From the NCBI GenBank assembly GCA_017395085.1, contig JAFPWF010000022.1:1-55174 (forward strand): a stretch of DNA of 55,174 nucleotides, given 5' to 3'. Origin of the DNA: Oscillospiraceae bacterium (GTDB taxonomy: Bacteria > Bacillota > Clostridia > Oscillospirales > Oscillospiraceae). Positions within the stretch are counted from its first letter, which is position 1. The number at the start of each line of letters is the position of its first letter. This document shows, piece by piece, positions 15,677 to 23,894 of the stretch. The notes under the pieces were generated by a model. It had not been told where the DNA came from and did no database searches. It saw only the letters and a list, made by a program, of their open reading frames with translations. The translations under genes and the position numbers were made by a program.

Positions 15677-17034
15677 GATTCCCTCTCCTTTTCCGGTTCT
15701 TCTTTTCTCTTGGGTACGATTCCCGGAATGCTGCCTGTATCCTGCCCGGGCTTCTTCAGTATTTTCTCAAAGCACAGCCTTTCGGGGTCATGCCCGGGTT
15801 CGGAGCTGATGGTGATATTCCCCCGGTACCGGAATCCGTTTTCCCGGAGCATGTTCTGCGTCGGTTTGTTTTTCCGGTGAGTATCGGCACGGATGCAGCG
15901 GCGTCCCCATAAAAGGGTCTGCTGGCCTGCAAAGCGTATGATTGCCCCGGCAATCCCGCTGCCACGGTATTCCCTGGCGGCCGCCGCCCGGTGCAGGATG
16001 CATGCTTCCGGAATGTCGCTCCATTTGCCGTCCCGAATCGCGTCGTATTCCGGTTCCGGACGCGTACTGAGCGTAAAGAATGCTGCCGTTTCACTGCCGT
16101 GCAGCACCACGAAGCTCTCTCCGCGTTTCAGGTCTTTTCTGAAGTCCTCTTCCGCCGGATACGGCCCCTGCCACTGATCCACGCCGTAACGGGCAAGGCT
16201 CTCCCGCGCCGTCTCGCGGATTTCCAGAATCCGTGGGAGGTCGGCTTCAGTCGCGGGGCGGTAGCTCAGAGGCTCCGTCAGCCGGACGCGGCCGGAACGG
16301 CGCTCCAGTTCCATGATCAGTGCGGAGTCTTCCTTCGTTTTCGGTTGGAACGCCCGGTAAAGATCCGGCCGTCTTTCCCTGGTACGCTCAAGCTGCTGAA
16401 ACCGGCGCCAGTGCTCCACCTTCTGATGGTCTCCGTTCAACAGCACTTCCGGTACCGCGCGGCCTTCCCAGACTTCGGGTCTGGTGTACTGCGGGTACTC
16501 CAGCAATCCGTCCCAGTGGCTTTCTCCGATATAGCACTGAGGATCCGAAAGGACGCCCGGCACCAGGCGGCACACCGCATCGGTCACTGCCATGGCGGCC
16601 AGTTCACCGCCCGTAAGCACAAAATCGCCGAGTGAAATCTCTTCATCCACACAGGCTTCCAGGAAGCGTTCATCCACGCCCTCGTAGTGTCCGCAGACCA
16701 AAACCAGATGATCATACTCCCGCTGAAGGCGCCGTGCGGTTTCCTGGTTGAAGGGTTTCCCCTGAGGGGAAAGATAGATCACCCTCCTGCGGCGTTTTCC
16801 TGCTGCCTGTACTGCTGCATCCAGACAGGCTTTCAGGGGCTGCGCCATCATCACGCAGCCGAAACCGCCGCCGTAAGGGTAGTCATCCACCTGATTCTGG
16901 CGGTTCTCGGTATAATCACGGATCTGAACACAGTTGATATCCAGGATGCCTTTTTTACAGGCACGCCCCAGAATGCTCTCATGCAGCAGGGCGTTCACAT
17001 GCTCCGGGAACAGCGTCAGGATGTCTATTTTCAT
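15673..17034 (-). CDS. trmD: TrmD tRNA (guanine37-N1)-methyltransferase fused to a GNAT acetyltransferase domain
   Basis: TrmD methylates G37 next to the anticodon and prevents +1 frameshifting. Residues 1 to about 245 form a full TrmD: NQVDDYPYGGG at 47-57, LSPQGKPFNQ at 88-97, LVCGHYEGVDERF at 112-124 and SLGDFVLTGGELAAM at 134-148, the trefoil-knot SAM site. After a short linker, residues about 257-427 form a GNAT fold: YRPATEADLPRILEIR, a DQWQGPYP loop typical of GNATs, and the acetyl-CoA loop REYRGSGIAG at 354-363. The last 25 residues are basic/acidic and disordered. A fusion of the two is not a usual TrmD layout. It lies 2 bp after rimM, the standard order. Confidence 0.95.
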   Translation of the reverse strand: MKIDILTLFPEHVNALLHESILGRACKKGILDINCVQIRDYTENRQNQVDDYPYGGGFGCVMMAQPLKACLDAAVQAAGKRRRRVIYLSPQGKPFNQETARRLQREYDHLVLVCGHYEGVDERFLEACVDEEISLGDFVLTGGELAAMAVTDAVCRLVPGVLSDPQCYIGESHWDGLLEYPQYTRPEVWEGRAVPEVLLNGDHQKVEHWRRFQQLERTRERRPDLYRAFQPKTKEDSALIMELERRSGRVRLTEPLSYRPATEADLPRILEIRETARESLARYGVDQWQGPYPAEEDFRKDLKRGESFVVLHGSETAAFFTLSTRPEPEYDAIRDGKWSDIPEACILHRAAAAREYRGSGIAGAIIRFAGQQTLLWGRRCIRADTHRKNKPTQNMLRENGFRYRGNITISSEPGHDPERLCFEKILKKPGQDTGSIPGIVPKRKEEPEKERES

Positions 17035-17036
17035 GC

Positions 17037-17528
17037 TTACATCCCCTCAATCACTCGTACGGTAACAACGCCCGCATCGGCGTCCGACGACAGCACAAAG
17101 GCCGGAACCGCCGGGATCAGATGCTCGTACCCTTCGGTATCGGTCACTACGTAGATTTCCGATGCCGGTTTTTCCAGGATTTCCGTCAGGATCCCGATGT
17201 TCTTGCCGTCTTCCGACTGCACTTTTGCGCCGATCAGATCCTGTAAAAAGTAGCCTCCTTCCGGAAGCCCCGCATCCACACGGGCGACCATCACCGTTTT
17301 CCCTTTCAGCGGCATCGCCGCATTCACGTCCGATATGCCCTCGAGCTGGGCCATCAGAAACTGTTTATGAACAAAAGCGGAAAGAATTTTCTTCTCTTCG
17401 CCATCCACGAAGATTCGCGGAAATGTCTTCAGATAGGCCGGGCTGTCCAGCCAGACTTCAATGCGGACTTCTCCGCGTACGCCATGGGTGTTTACGATTC
17501 TTCCCGCCGGAATAAAGGGTTCTTTCAA
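17037..17528 (-). CDS. rimM: Ribosome maturation factor RimM
   Basis: Assists maturation of the 30S head and binds S19. As drawn here, 163 residues: the RimM N-domain (FIPAGRIVNTHGVRGEVRIEVW) and the PRC-barrel C-domain (PEGGYFLQDLIGAKV to YEHLIPAVPAFV). I set a TTG start at 17528. GGGAGG lies six bases upstream (17535-17540), and this gives the usual short N-terminus. A GTG at 17570 would add 14 residues that do not look like RimM. It sits between khpA and trmD as in other Bacillota. Confidence 0.92.
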   Translation of the reverse strand: MKEPFIPAGRIVNTHGVRGEVRIEVWLDSPAYLKTFPRIFVDGEEKKILSAFVHKQFLMAQLEGISDVNAAMPLKGKTVMVARVDAGLPEGGYFLQDLIGAKVQSEDGKNIGILTEILEKPASEIYVVTDTEGYEHLIPAVPAFVLSSDADAGVVTVRVIEGM

Positions 17529-17600
17529 GAGCAGCCTCCCTGTCAGGGTTTTGTCCCATTGTCCCCACACGCTTTTTCATTCCTTCTGCGCTCTGGGAAA

Positions 17601-17662
17601 AAATGCGAAATGTGAAGCGTGAAATGCACCTTCACACTCCACTCTCCACACTTCACACTCCG
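17601..17662. repeat. GTGAAG/GTGGAG-type short-repeat stretch between khpA and rimM
   Basis: Read on the minus strand, the stretch has a run of GTG(A/T)AG and GTGGAG-like words (GAGTGTGAAGTGTGGAGAG...), then their complements (TTTCACGCTTCACATTTCGCATTTT). The two arms can fold together (GTGAAG ... CTTCAC). It is non-coding and sits inside an otherwise tight operon. It may be a dispersed intergenic element or a leader structure for rimM. Confidence 0.5.
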
Positions 17663-17665
17663 TCA

Positions 17666-17896
17666 TCAGTCCAGAACTTCGACTGAAACTTTTTTGCCCT
17701 TTCGCTGGGCAACGGCCCGCATCAGCACTCGGATCTGTTTGACGATCCGGCCCTGCCGGCCAATGACCTTGCCCATATCGCCGTCCGCAACCCGAACTTC
17801 AAAGATCGTTTCGCCATCGGCCTTGCGCTCAGTCACCGAAACCTCATCCGGATGATCAACAAGGCTCTGTACAATGTAGGTCAATAGTTCTTTCAT
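17666..17896 (-). CDS. khpA: KH-domain RNA-binding protein KhpA
   Basis: 76-residue single KH domain with the GRQG loop at 46-49 (VIGRQGRIVKQIRVL). KhpA works with KhpB/EloR in RNA binding and control of cell elongation in other Gram-positives. The position after rpsP and before rimM is the standard one for this gene (ylqC in B. subtilis). Confidence 0.95.
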   Translation of the reverse strand: MKELLTYIVQSLVDHPDEVSVTERKADGETIFEVRVADGDMGKVIGRQGRIVKQIRVLMRAVAQRKGKKVSVEVLD

Positions 17897-17914
17897 GGAT
17901 ATGAGACTCCTTAA

Positions 17915-18151
17915 TTATGCTTCGACCTTTTTCATCAGGCCGCGTACGGTATCGGTCGGCTGGGCACCGTTTGCGATCCAGTACTGCACACGATCCATGT
18001 TGACCTTCAGCTTTTCGCCCTCGGCATCAGGATTATAAGTGCCGACTTCTTCGATAAAGCGGCCGTCACGGGGAGCGCGGGAATCCGCCACAACAATGCG
18101 GTAATAAGGCGCCTTTTTTGCACCCATTCTGCGAAGTCTGATTTTAACCAT
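17915..18151 (-). CDS. rpsP: 30S ribosomal protein bS16
   Basis: 78 residues, the usual length. It has the conserved start [22 protein letters not shown], then [14 protein letters not shown] and a C-terminal [12 protein letters not shown]. It is a primary 16S rRNA-binding protein of the small subunit. It lies between ffh and khpA on one transcript, with a clear GGAGGTG ribosome binding site. Confidence 0.98.
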   Translation of the reverse strand: MVKIRLRRMGAKKAPYYRIVVADSRAPRDGRFIEEVGTYNPDAEGEKLKVNMDRVQYWIANGAQPTDTVRGLMKKVEA

Positions 18152-18293
18152 CCTGTTTCACCTCCATATTATAATTAATCATGTTTTATTACAAAACCTG
18201 TTCCGTCTGGAACCGGCGTTGTAAGCACTCGGCGCGGAGCGTTCCGCTCTGCCAGTCCCTGCATACCGTCGCTTTGACCGATGGAAGCAGGCA
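18152..18293 (-). other. ffh-rpsP intercistronic gap
   Basis: 142 bp with no gene. The only structure I see is a hairpin of GGCGCGGAGC / GCTCTGCC type (about 18230-18252) without a T-run, so it is not a clear terminator. It could be a leader structure that sets rpsP expression apart from ffh. Confidence 0.35.
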
Positions 18294-19655
18294 TTAAAAC
18301 ATTCCGGGGAAGCCTCCGCCAAAGCCGCCCATCCGGCCCATCTTGCGCTGCATCTTCTTCATGTTCTTGCCGGAGAACTGTTTGACCATCTGCTGCATGG
18401 CATCATACTGCTTCAGCAGGCGGTTGATGTCAACCACTGACGTTCCGGAACCCGCCGCAATACGCTTTTTGCGGCTGGAGTTCAGAATAGAGGGGTTGTT
18501 TCGCTCGGCTTTCGTCATGGACAGGATAATGGCTTCCTGCCGTGCAAGCTGTTTTTCATCCATCTTTGCACCGCGCAGCGCTTTTGCGTCCACACCGGGA
18601 ATCATCCCGGCGATATCACCCAAATCCCCCATGCCGCGCAGCTGGTTCATCTGATCCAGATAATCCGAAAGCGTGAACCGATTCTGCAGCAGGCGTTCCG
18701 CGGCTTCCTTCGCCTTCTGCTCGTCAAAGCTCTGCTCCGCTTTTTCGATCAGCGTCAGGACGTCTCCCATGCCCAGGATTCGCGACGCCATACGGTCGGG
18801 GTGGAAGGGCTCGATCATATCCAGCTTTTCACCGGTACCGATGAACTTGATGGGCTTCCCGGTGGCTGCGCGGATGGAAAGCGCCGCGCCGCCCCTGGCG
18901 TCTCCGTCCAGTTTGGTCAGCATCACACCCGTAACGCCGAGCGCTTCATCAAAGGCAACCGCTGCGTTGACGGCGTCCTGACCGGTCATGGCGTCCACAA
19001 CCAGCAGAATTTCAGCCGGCTCTACCGCGTCCCGGATATTCCGCAATTCATCCATCAGTTCTTCATCGATGTGCAGACGGCCTGCCGTATCCAGAAAAAC
19101 GATGTCGTTCCCATGCTTGCGGGCATGTTCCACAGCCGCCTTTGCGATGTCGACCGGATTTGTCTGCCCCATCTGGAACACCGGAAGATCCAGCTGGGCA
19201 CCTACGGTTTCCAGCTGCTTGATGGCCGCGGGCCGGTAAATGTCGCAGGCAACCAGCAAAGGACGTTTCCCCTGCTTGCGGATGTATCCTGCCAGTTTCG
19301 CACCGTTGGTCGTCTTGCCTGCGCCCTGAAGGCCTACCAGCATCACAACGCTGGGGGTACGGGAGCTGATGTTCAGCTTCTGATTCTCGCCGCCCATCAG
19401 GCTGCAGAGTTCTTCATTGACGATCTTGATCACCATCTGCGATGGTGAAAGCGCTTCCAGAACATCGGATCCGCTGGCGCGCTCCGTGACAGCCTTGGTA
19501 AAGTCTTTGACAACCTTATAGCTGACGTCGGCATCCAGAAGTGCAAGGCGCACCTCACGCATGGCTTCCTTGATATCCGCCGGCGTCAGGCGACCCTTTC
19601 CGCGCAGTCTTTTAAAGGCAGCGGTTAATTTGTCGGACAAGCTTTCAAATGCCAT
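18294..19655 (-). CDS. ffh: Signal recognition particle GTPase Ffh
   Basis: SRP54-type protein that binds signal sequences of nascent membrane proteins with the 4.5S/6S SRP RNA and docks on FtsY. Of its 453 residues, 1-95 are the N helical bundle, 100 to about 300 the G domain (GLQGAGKTT at 108-116, DTAGR, TKLDGDARGGAALS) and the rest the M domain, ending in a Met/Gly-rich MGRMGGFGGGFPGMF. The G1 loop has Ala where Ser is more usual (GLQGSGKTT). It follows ylxM after 9 bp. The SRP RNA gene itself is not in the window. Confidence 0.97.
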   Translation of the reverse strand: MAFESLSDKLTAAFKRLRGKGRLTPADIKEAMREVRLALLDADVSYKVVKDFTKAVTERASGSDVLEALSPSQMVIKIVNEELCSLMGGENQKLNISSRTPSVVMLVGLQGAGKTTNGAKLAGYIRKQGKRPLLVACDIYRPAAIKQLETVGAQLDLPVFQMGQTNPVDIAKAAVEHARKHGNDIVFLDTAGRLHIDEELMDELRNIRDAVEPAEILLVVDAMTGQDAVNAAVAFDEALGVTGVMLTKLDGDARGGAALSIRAATGKPIKFIGTGEKLDMIEPFHPDRMASRILGMGDVLTLIEKAEQSFDEQKAKEAAERLLQNRFTLSDYLDQMNQLRGMGDLGDIAGMIPGVDAKALRGAKMDEKQLARQEAIILSMTKAERNNPSILNSSRKKRIAAGSGTSVVDINRLLKQYDAMQQMVKQFSGKNMKKMQRKMGRMGGFGGGFPGMF

Positions 19656-19664
19656 ATGCTTCCC

Positions 19665-20084
19665 TCAGTTTTCCGTCTTCAGAAGGGTGTGAACTTCATT
19701 TCTGGCTTCCTGCAGCAGGCGGACAATATCCGGATTCGCTTCATCTTCCTGCCGGCTCCCGGCGTTCGGAGCGGCTTTCTCCGGTACAGCTTTTCTGAAC
19801 TGTGCTTCAAGCCTGTCCAGCAGTTTCTCCAGGGTGCGCAGGTGCCGGTCAGTCTCCAGGGTACGCTGAATCAAGCCGGTCTTTTCTTCCAGTTCTTCCA
19901 TGGTATCGGATGCACGGCGGATGTTGTCCCAGGCACCCTGCCTGCTGATCCCGCACTGCTCGGCTATTTCGGACAGGGAAAGATCTTCATTGAAATGGAG
20001 TTCATAGCATTCCCGCTGACGCGCGGTCAGCAGGTCGCCGTAATAATCCAACAGCATGCTCCGGTGCAGATGGTCTTCGGGCAT
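19665..20084 (-). CDS. ylxM: YlxM/UPF0122 putative DNA-binding protein
   Basis: 139 residues. A sigma-70 region 4-like helix-turn-helix lies near residues 18-60 (LTARQRECYELHFNEDLSLSEIAEQ, then GISRQGAWDNIRRA), followed by a charged coiled-coil tail. The family is encoded just upstream of ffh in many Bacillota and is thought to modulate SRP function or expression. The tail here is longer than in the ~110-residue B. subtilis protein. First gene of the operon, with a consensus promoter at 20120-20148. Confidence 0.93.
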   Translation of the reverse strand: MPEDHLHRSMLLDYYGDLLTARQRECYELHFNEDLSLSEIAEQCGISRQGAWDNIRRASDTMEELEEKTGLIQRTLETDRHLRTLEKLLDRLEAQFRKAVPEKAAPNAGSRQEDEANPDIVRLLQEARNEVHTLLKTEN

Positions 20085-20119
20085 GCGATCTCCCCCTCTT
20101 CTTTCTGAGCTTTCGAGAT

Positions 20120-20148
20120 TATACTTCAGCCGTTTTCTTCTGTCAAGT
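20120..20148 (-). promoter_or_regulatory. Promoter of the ylxM-ffh-rpsP-khpA-rimM-trmD operon
   Basis: Minus strand TTGACA (20148-20143), 17 bp, TATAAT (20125-20120): a perfect sigma-A promoter 35 bp before ylxM. Confidence 0.88.
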
Positions 20149-20239
20149 GTTTTTTCTTGTCACCCTGAATTATTCATTGACTTTTTTGTAAAAGTTGTGC
20201 CTTCAACTGCATCTTTCACTACCATTTTTGACCGTTCTA

Positions 20240-20248
20240 TGTTATAGT
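20240..20248 (+). promoter_or_regulatory. Extended -10 element upstream of ymfF
   Basis: TGTTATAGT matches TG-N-TATAAT in five of six -10 positions. No good -35 is at the proper distance. It lies about 50 bp before the ymfF ATG. Confidence 0.45.
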
Positions 20249-20296
20249 AAAGTATTGCTTAACATGTGTTTACAATTGCCGGAAGGAGTACTGCAT

Positions 20297-21655
20297 ATGG
20301 AAGTGTCGAGGGTTGAAGTTCGTCCCGGCGTATGGCTGACCCATCTGCGGGAGGACAAGTTCAAAACGGCCTGCTTCAGCGTCAGCCTGCTTTCGCAGCT
20401 CAGCCGTGATACCGCCGCAATGAATGCGCTGATTCCTTTTGTTCTGCGCCGGGGAACAAGGCTTTACCCTGACATGGAGGCTTTGAACGCCCGCTTCGAG
20501 GAATTGTACGGCACGGCCATTGAACCCTCTGTCCGCCGCATCGGCGAAATCCAGTGTTCCGGTTTTTATGCGAGTTTCCCCGAGGATGATTTTCTGCCGA
20601 AGGGCGAGTCGGTTTTGAAGGAAGCTCTGGAACTGACCTTTGAGATGCTCCTTTCCCCGGTCACAAGGGGCGGGCTTTTTCTGCCTGCATATGTAGAGAG
20701 TGAACGCGACAACCTGCTGGATCTGATCGCTTCCCGCCTCAACAACAAACGCGCCTATGCGCTGACCCGGTGCCTGGAAGAGATGTGCTGCTGTGAAGAC
20801 TTTGCCGTCAGCCGCTATGGAGACGAAGAGACCTGCCGCTCCATCAACTATAAAAAACTGAGCCGCCATTACAAGGCCATGCTGCAGGAAGCGCCGCTGG
20901 AACTGTTTTACTGTGGGCGTGCATCGCTTGACCGCGTGCGCCGGCTGCTCCGTGGTTTGCTGGCACCCCTTCCCCGCGGTGAAGTCAATACCGAAATCGG
21001 TACGGAAATCCGCATGAACGCTTTGGAAGATCAGCCGCGTTACACCGAAGAGCAGATGGACGTCGCCCAGGCAAACCTGGTCATCGGCTGGCGTCTGGGC
21101 GAATGCATGGAAGATCCGGACTTCCCAGCACTATATGTATTTAACGATCTTTTCGGGGGAAGTCCCAGCTCGCGTCTGTTCCTGAACGTACGTGAAAAGC
21201 TGTCTCTCTGCTACTATGCCAGTTCCATCATTGACGTGCGCAAGGGCTTGCTGCTGGTCTCTTCCGGCATTCAGGAAAAGAATTACGATGCAGCAAAAGA
21301 AGAAATCTTTTCCCAGCTGGAAGCGCTGCAGCGTGGAGAAATCACGGAAGAAGCGCTGGATACAGCCCGCTCCGGCGTTGCGTCAGATCTCCGATCCATT
21401 CCGGATACTCAGAGTGCATTGGAGAGCTTTTTCCTGGCGCAGGCCGTTACCGGCGCCGATTTCGGCCCACTGGAGCTGGCGGAACTGGTAACCGAAGTTA
21501 GTGCCGACAGAGTGCAGGCAGTCGCCCAAAGTGTGGAATGTGACCAAATCTATTTATTAAAAGCTTTTCCGCAGGAAGCGGAAGGCGAAGCAGCTGTTTC
21601 GGGAGATTCCGGAGAAGTGAATGCGGAAGTCGCAGAGGCAGGTGAAACTGCATGA
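20297..21655 (+). CDS. ymfF: M16-family peptidase-like protein YmfF (inactive subunit)
   Basis: 452 residues with the pitrilysin (M16) fold. At the place of the zinc site it reads FVLRRGTRLYPDMEALNARFEELYG, without HxxEH, so this is the non-catalytic partner. It has the R/Y-type C-domain (FGGSPSSRLFLNVREKLSLCYYASS). In B. subtilis the ymfF/ymfH genes are linked to 5-aminopentanone modification of EF-P. The start at 20297 has GGAAGGAG eight bases upstream. The stop overlaps the ymfH start by four bases (ATGA). Confidence 0.9.
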   Translation: MEVSRVEVRPGVWLTHLREDKFKTACFSVSLLSQLSRDTAAMNALIPFVLRRGTRLYPDMEALNARFEELYGTAIEPSVRRIGEIQCSGFYASFPEDDFLPKGESVLKEALELTFEMLLSPVTRGGLFLPAYVESERDNLLDLIASRLNNKRAYALTRCLEEMCCCEDFAVSRYGDEETCRSINYKKLSRHYKAMLQEAPLELFYCGRASLDRVRRLLRGLLAPLPRGEVNTEIGTEIRMNALEDQPRYTEEQMDVAQANLVIGWRLGECMEDPDFPALYVFNDLFGGSPSSRLFLNVREKLSLCYYASSIIDVRKGLLLVSSGIQEKNYDAAKEEIFSQLEALQRGEITEEALDTARSGVASDLRSIPDTQSALESFFLAQAVTGADFGPLELAELVTEVSADRVQAVAQSVECDQIYLLKAFPQEAEGEAAVSGDSGEVNAEVAEAGETA

Positions 21656-22935
21656 GAATGACAAAAACAGATTATCCCGCCACAGGTGATACTCTGTACA
21701 GCGGTACCGCTACGAACGGTCTTCGCGTCCGAGTAGTGCCGAAAAAAGGCTTTTCCGGCTTTTATGCCGTGTTCGGCACCGACTACGGCGGAACCTATCG
21801 CCGATTCCGCTTGAACGGAAAAGAATATGACACGCCAGCAGGTGTCGCTCACTATCTGGAACACAAAATGTTCGATCTGCCTGACGGTGACAGTGCGCTG
21901 AATCTGCTTTCCCAGAACGGGGCCGATCCCAACGCCTTCACTTCATCCGATGTAACCTGTTATTACTTTCACTGCACTCACAGGTTTGAAGAGAACCTGC
22001 GGATGCTGCTTCATTTCGTTTCGACGCCGTACTTCACTGCCGAAACAGTTCAGAAGGAGCAGGGCATCATCGGGCAGGAAATCCACATGGGTGAGGACAA
22101 CCCCGGCACTGCGAACTATTACCAACTGCTGAACCTGCTGTACCGGAACCACCCCATCCGTGAGAAAGTGATCGGCACTGTGGAGAGCATTGCCGAAATC
22201 ACGGCGGATACTCTCTACGAATGCCACGCCGCTTTCTATACCCCGGGAAACATGGTTCTCTGTGTTGCCGGCGACGTGGATCCGGACCGCATTCTGTCCA
22301 TCGCCGAAGAGGAACTCCCGCCGGACTCGAAGCCGATTCCCGAAGTGCTGTTCGGAGAGGCTGAAGACCTGCTGCCCGCTGCGCAGCGTGCGGTGCTGAA
22401 TATGCCTGTTGCGACGACGCAGTTTCTCATCGGAGCGAAGCTCCGCCCGGCTGAGAAAGGCCTTCTTCTTTTCCGTCAGCAGCTGACCGCCTCACTGGCG
22501 CTTCGGCTTCTGACCGGCCCTTCAAGCCCCTTCTATAACAGGCTGTATGAAAGCGGTCTGCTGAATCGGTCGTTCGACGCAGATGCGGACTTTTCGACCG
22601 GTGTCGGCACAGTGATCATCGGCGGAGAAAGCCGAGATCCCGATGCTGTGCTGCAGGCGTTGCTGGATGAAGTCAGCCGCATTGGAAAAGCGGGGTTGGA
22701 TCCGATCCTCTTTGAGCGTTCCCGCCGCGCTGCGCTCGGCGGCGCGCTGCGTGCTATGGAAGACTTTGACGATGTCTGTGTGTCGCTTGTGCTGGATGAG
22801 TTTGACGGGTTCTGTTATCTGGATTATCCGTCTGTAATGGCATCCATCGAAAAAACGGAATGCGAGGCATTTCTGGCAGATGCTCTGAAGCCTGAACGGC
22901 TTGCGCTTTCCATCGTGGAAGCTAAGAAAGGGTAA
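21652..22935 (+). CDS. ymfH: M16-family zinc peptidase YmfH
   Basis: 427 residues. The inverted zinc motif is intact, His67-x-x-Glu70-His71 (HYLEH), and the third ligand region is GIIGQEIHMGEDNPG. It should be the catalytic partner of the upstream YmfF-like protein, with which it is translationally coupled. The substrate is not known from sequence. Genes of this pair lie near pgsA, ymfI or ymfM in other Bacillota. Here lgt follows directly. Confidence 0.92.
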   Translation: MRMTKTDYPATGDTLYSGTATNGLRVRVVPKKGFSGFYAVFGTDYGGTYRRFRLNGKEYDTPAGVAHYLEHKMFDLPDGDSALNLLSQNGADPNAFTSSDVTCYYFHCTHRFEENLRMLLHFVSTPYFTAETVQKEQGIIGQEIHMGEDNPGTANYYQLLNLLYRNHPIREKVIGTVESIAEITADTLYECHAAFYTPGNMVLCVAGDVDPDRILSIAEEELPPDSKPIPEVLFGEAEDLLPAAQRAVLNMPVATTQFLIGAKLRPAEKGLLLFRQQLTASLALRLLTGPSSPFYNRLYESGLLNRSFDADADFSTGVGTVIIGGESRDPDAVLQALLDEVSRIGKAGLDPILFERSRRAALGGALRAMEDFDDVCVSLVLDEFDGFCYLDYPSVMASIEKTECEAFLADALKPERLALSIVEAKKG

Positions 22936-22938
22936 GCC

Positions 22939-23892
22939 ATGCCGGACTCTCTGTTCTCATTTCTGTTTTCCACGATTCAACGTGAATCCGCCATCAGCTT
23001 TCCATTCCTCGGCAGCTGGAGCATCAATCCACCCGCATACCTTACGGTTTTTGGGCGGAACATCTACCTGTACGGAATTCTGATTGCTCTCGGCTTTGTG
23101 CTTGCAATCCTGTACTGTGCCAGGCGAGCACCGGAGTTCGGCATCAGTGCCGACAATTTCTACGATCTGATGATTTGGCTGATTCCCCTGTCCATTCTCG
23201 GTGCCCGCCTATATTATGTGGCATTCAAGGCGGACTACTACCTGCAGCATCCCGGGGAAATCCTGGCCATCTGGGAAGGCGGGCTCGCGATCTATGGCGG
23301 AATACTGGCCGGTGTACTGATTGTCTGCATCTTCTGCAAGGTCAAAAAAATCCGCATTCCTGCGATGCTCGACGTCATTTCCTTCGGTGTGCTGATCGGT
23401 CAGGCCATCGGGCGCTGGGGCAATTTCTTTAACCGTGAAGCCTTCGGAGCAGAGACCGACATCTTCTGCCGCATGGGACTGACTGACCCTTCCGGCGCAC
23501 AGATCTTTGTTCATCCGACTTTCCTGTATGAGAGTCTCTGGAATCTGTGCGGGCTTGTGTTTTTGATTCTCTTTACCAAAAAAGACAAACGCCGCTATGA
23601 CGGGCAATGCATCCTCATTTACTTCTTCTGGTACGGTCTCGGCCGCAGCTGGATCGAAGGCCTGCGTACCGACAGTCTGTATCTCGGCTCCACCGGCATC
23701 CGTGTTTCACAGCTTTTGAGTCTTGTGCTGGTCGCCGTATCCGGAATCATTCTCTTCCTCAACCGCAACAACCGGAGCCTGAAAACAGCCGCCGAGGCAT
23801 CCTCGAACACGGAAGCCCTCTCGGCAGCTCCTGTCCCGGACAGCTCCGTTCCGGGAGATCAAAGCATGCCTGTAAACCGCAAGGAGGACTGA
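22939..23892 (+). CDS. lgt: Prolipoprotein diacylglyceryl transferase Lgt
   Basis: Membrane enzyme that transfers diacylglycerol from phosphatidylglycerol to the lipobox Cys of prolipoproteins. 317 residues, about seven hydrophobic segments, with the family motifs GGLAIYGGILAGV and the signature GRWGNFFNREAFG (essential Arg and Asn), and a late RPTFLYES-like HPTFLYESLWN. The last 45 residues (AAEASSNTEALSAAP...) are a Ser/Ala/Pro-rich cytoplasmic tail not needed for the fold. Three bases separate it from ymfH. Confidence 0.96.
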   Translation: MPDSLFSFLFSTIQRESAISFPFLGSWSINPPAYLTVFGRNIYLYGILIALGFVLAILYCARRAPEFGISADNFYDLMIWLIPLSILGARLYYVAFKADYYLQHPGEILAIWEGGLAIYGGILAGVLIVCIFCKVKKIRIPAMLDVISFGVLIGQAIGRWGNFFNREAFGAETDIFCRMGLTDPSGAQIFVHPTFLYESLWNLCGLVFLILFTKKDKRRYDGQCILIYFFWYGLGRSWIEGLRTDSLYLGSTGIRVSQLLSLVLVAVSGIILFLNRNNRSLKTAAEASSNTEALSAAPVPDSSVPGDQSMPVNRKED

Positions 23893-23894
23893 AC

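Noticed and set aside
18152-18293. Search for the SRP RNA next to ffh
   Set aside because: No GGAA tetraloop stem with the conserved SRP symmetric loop is present in this gap.
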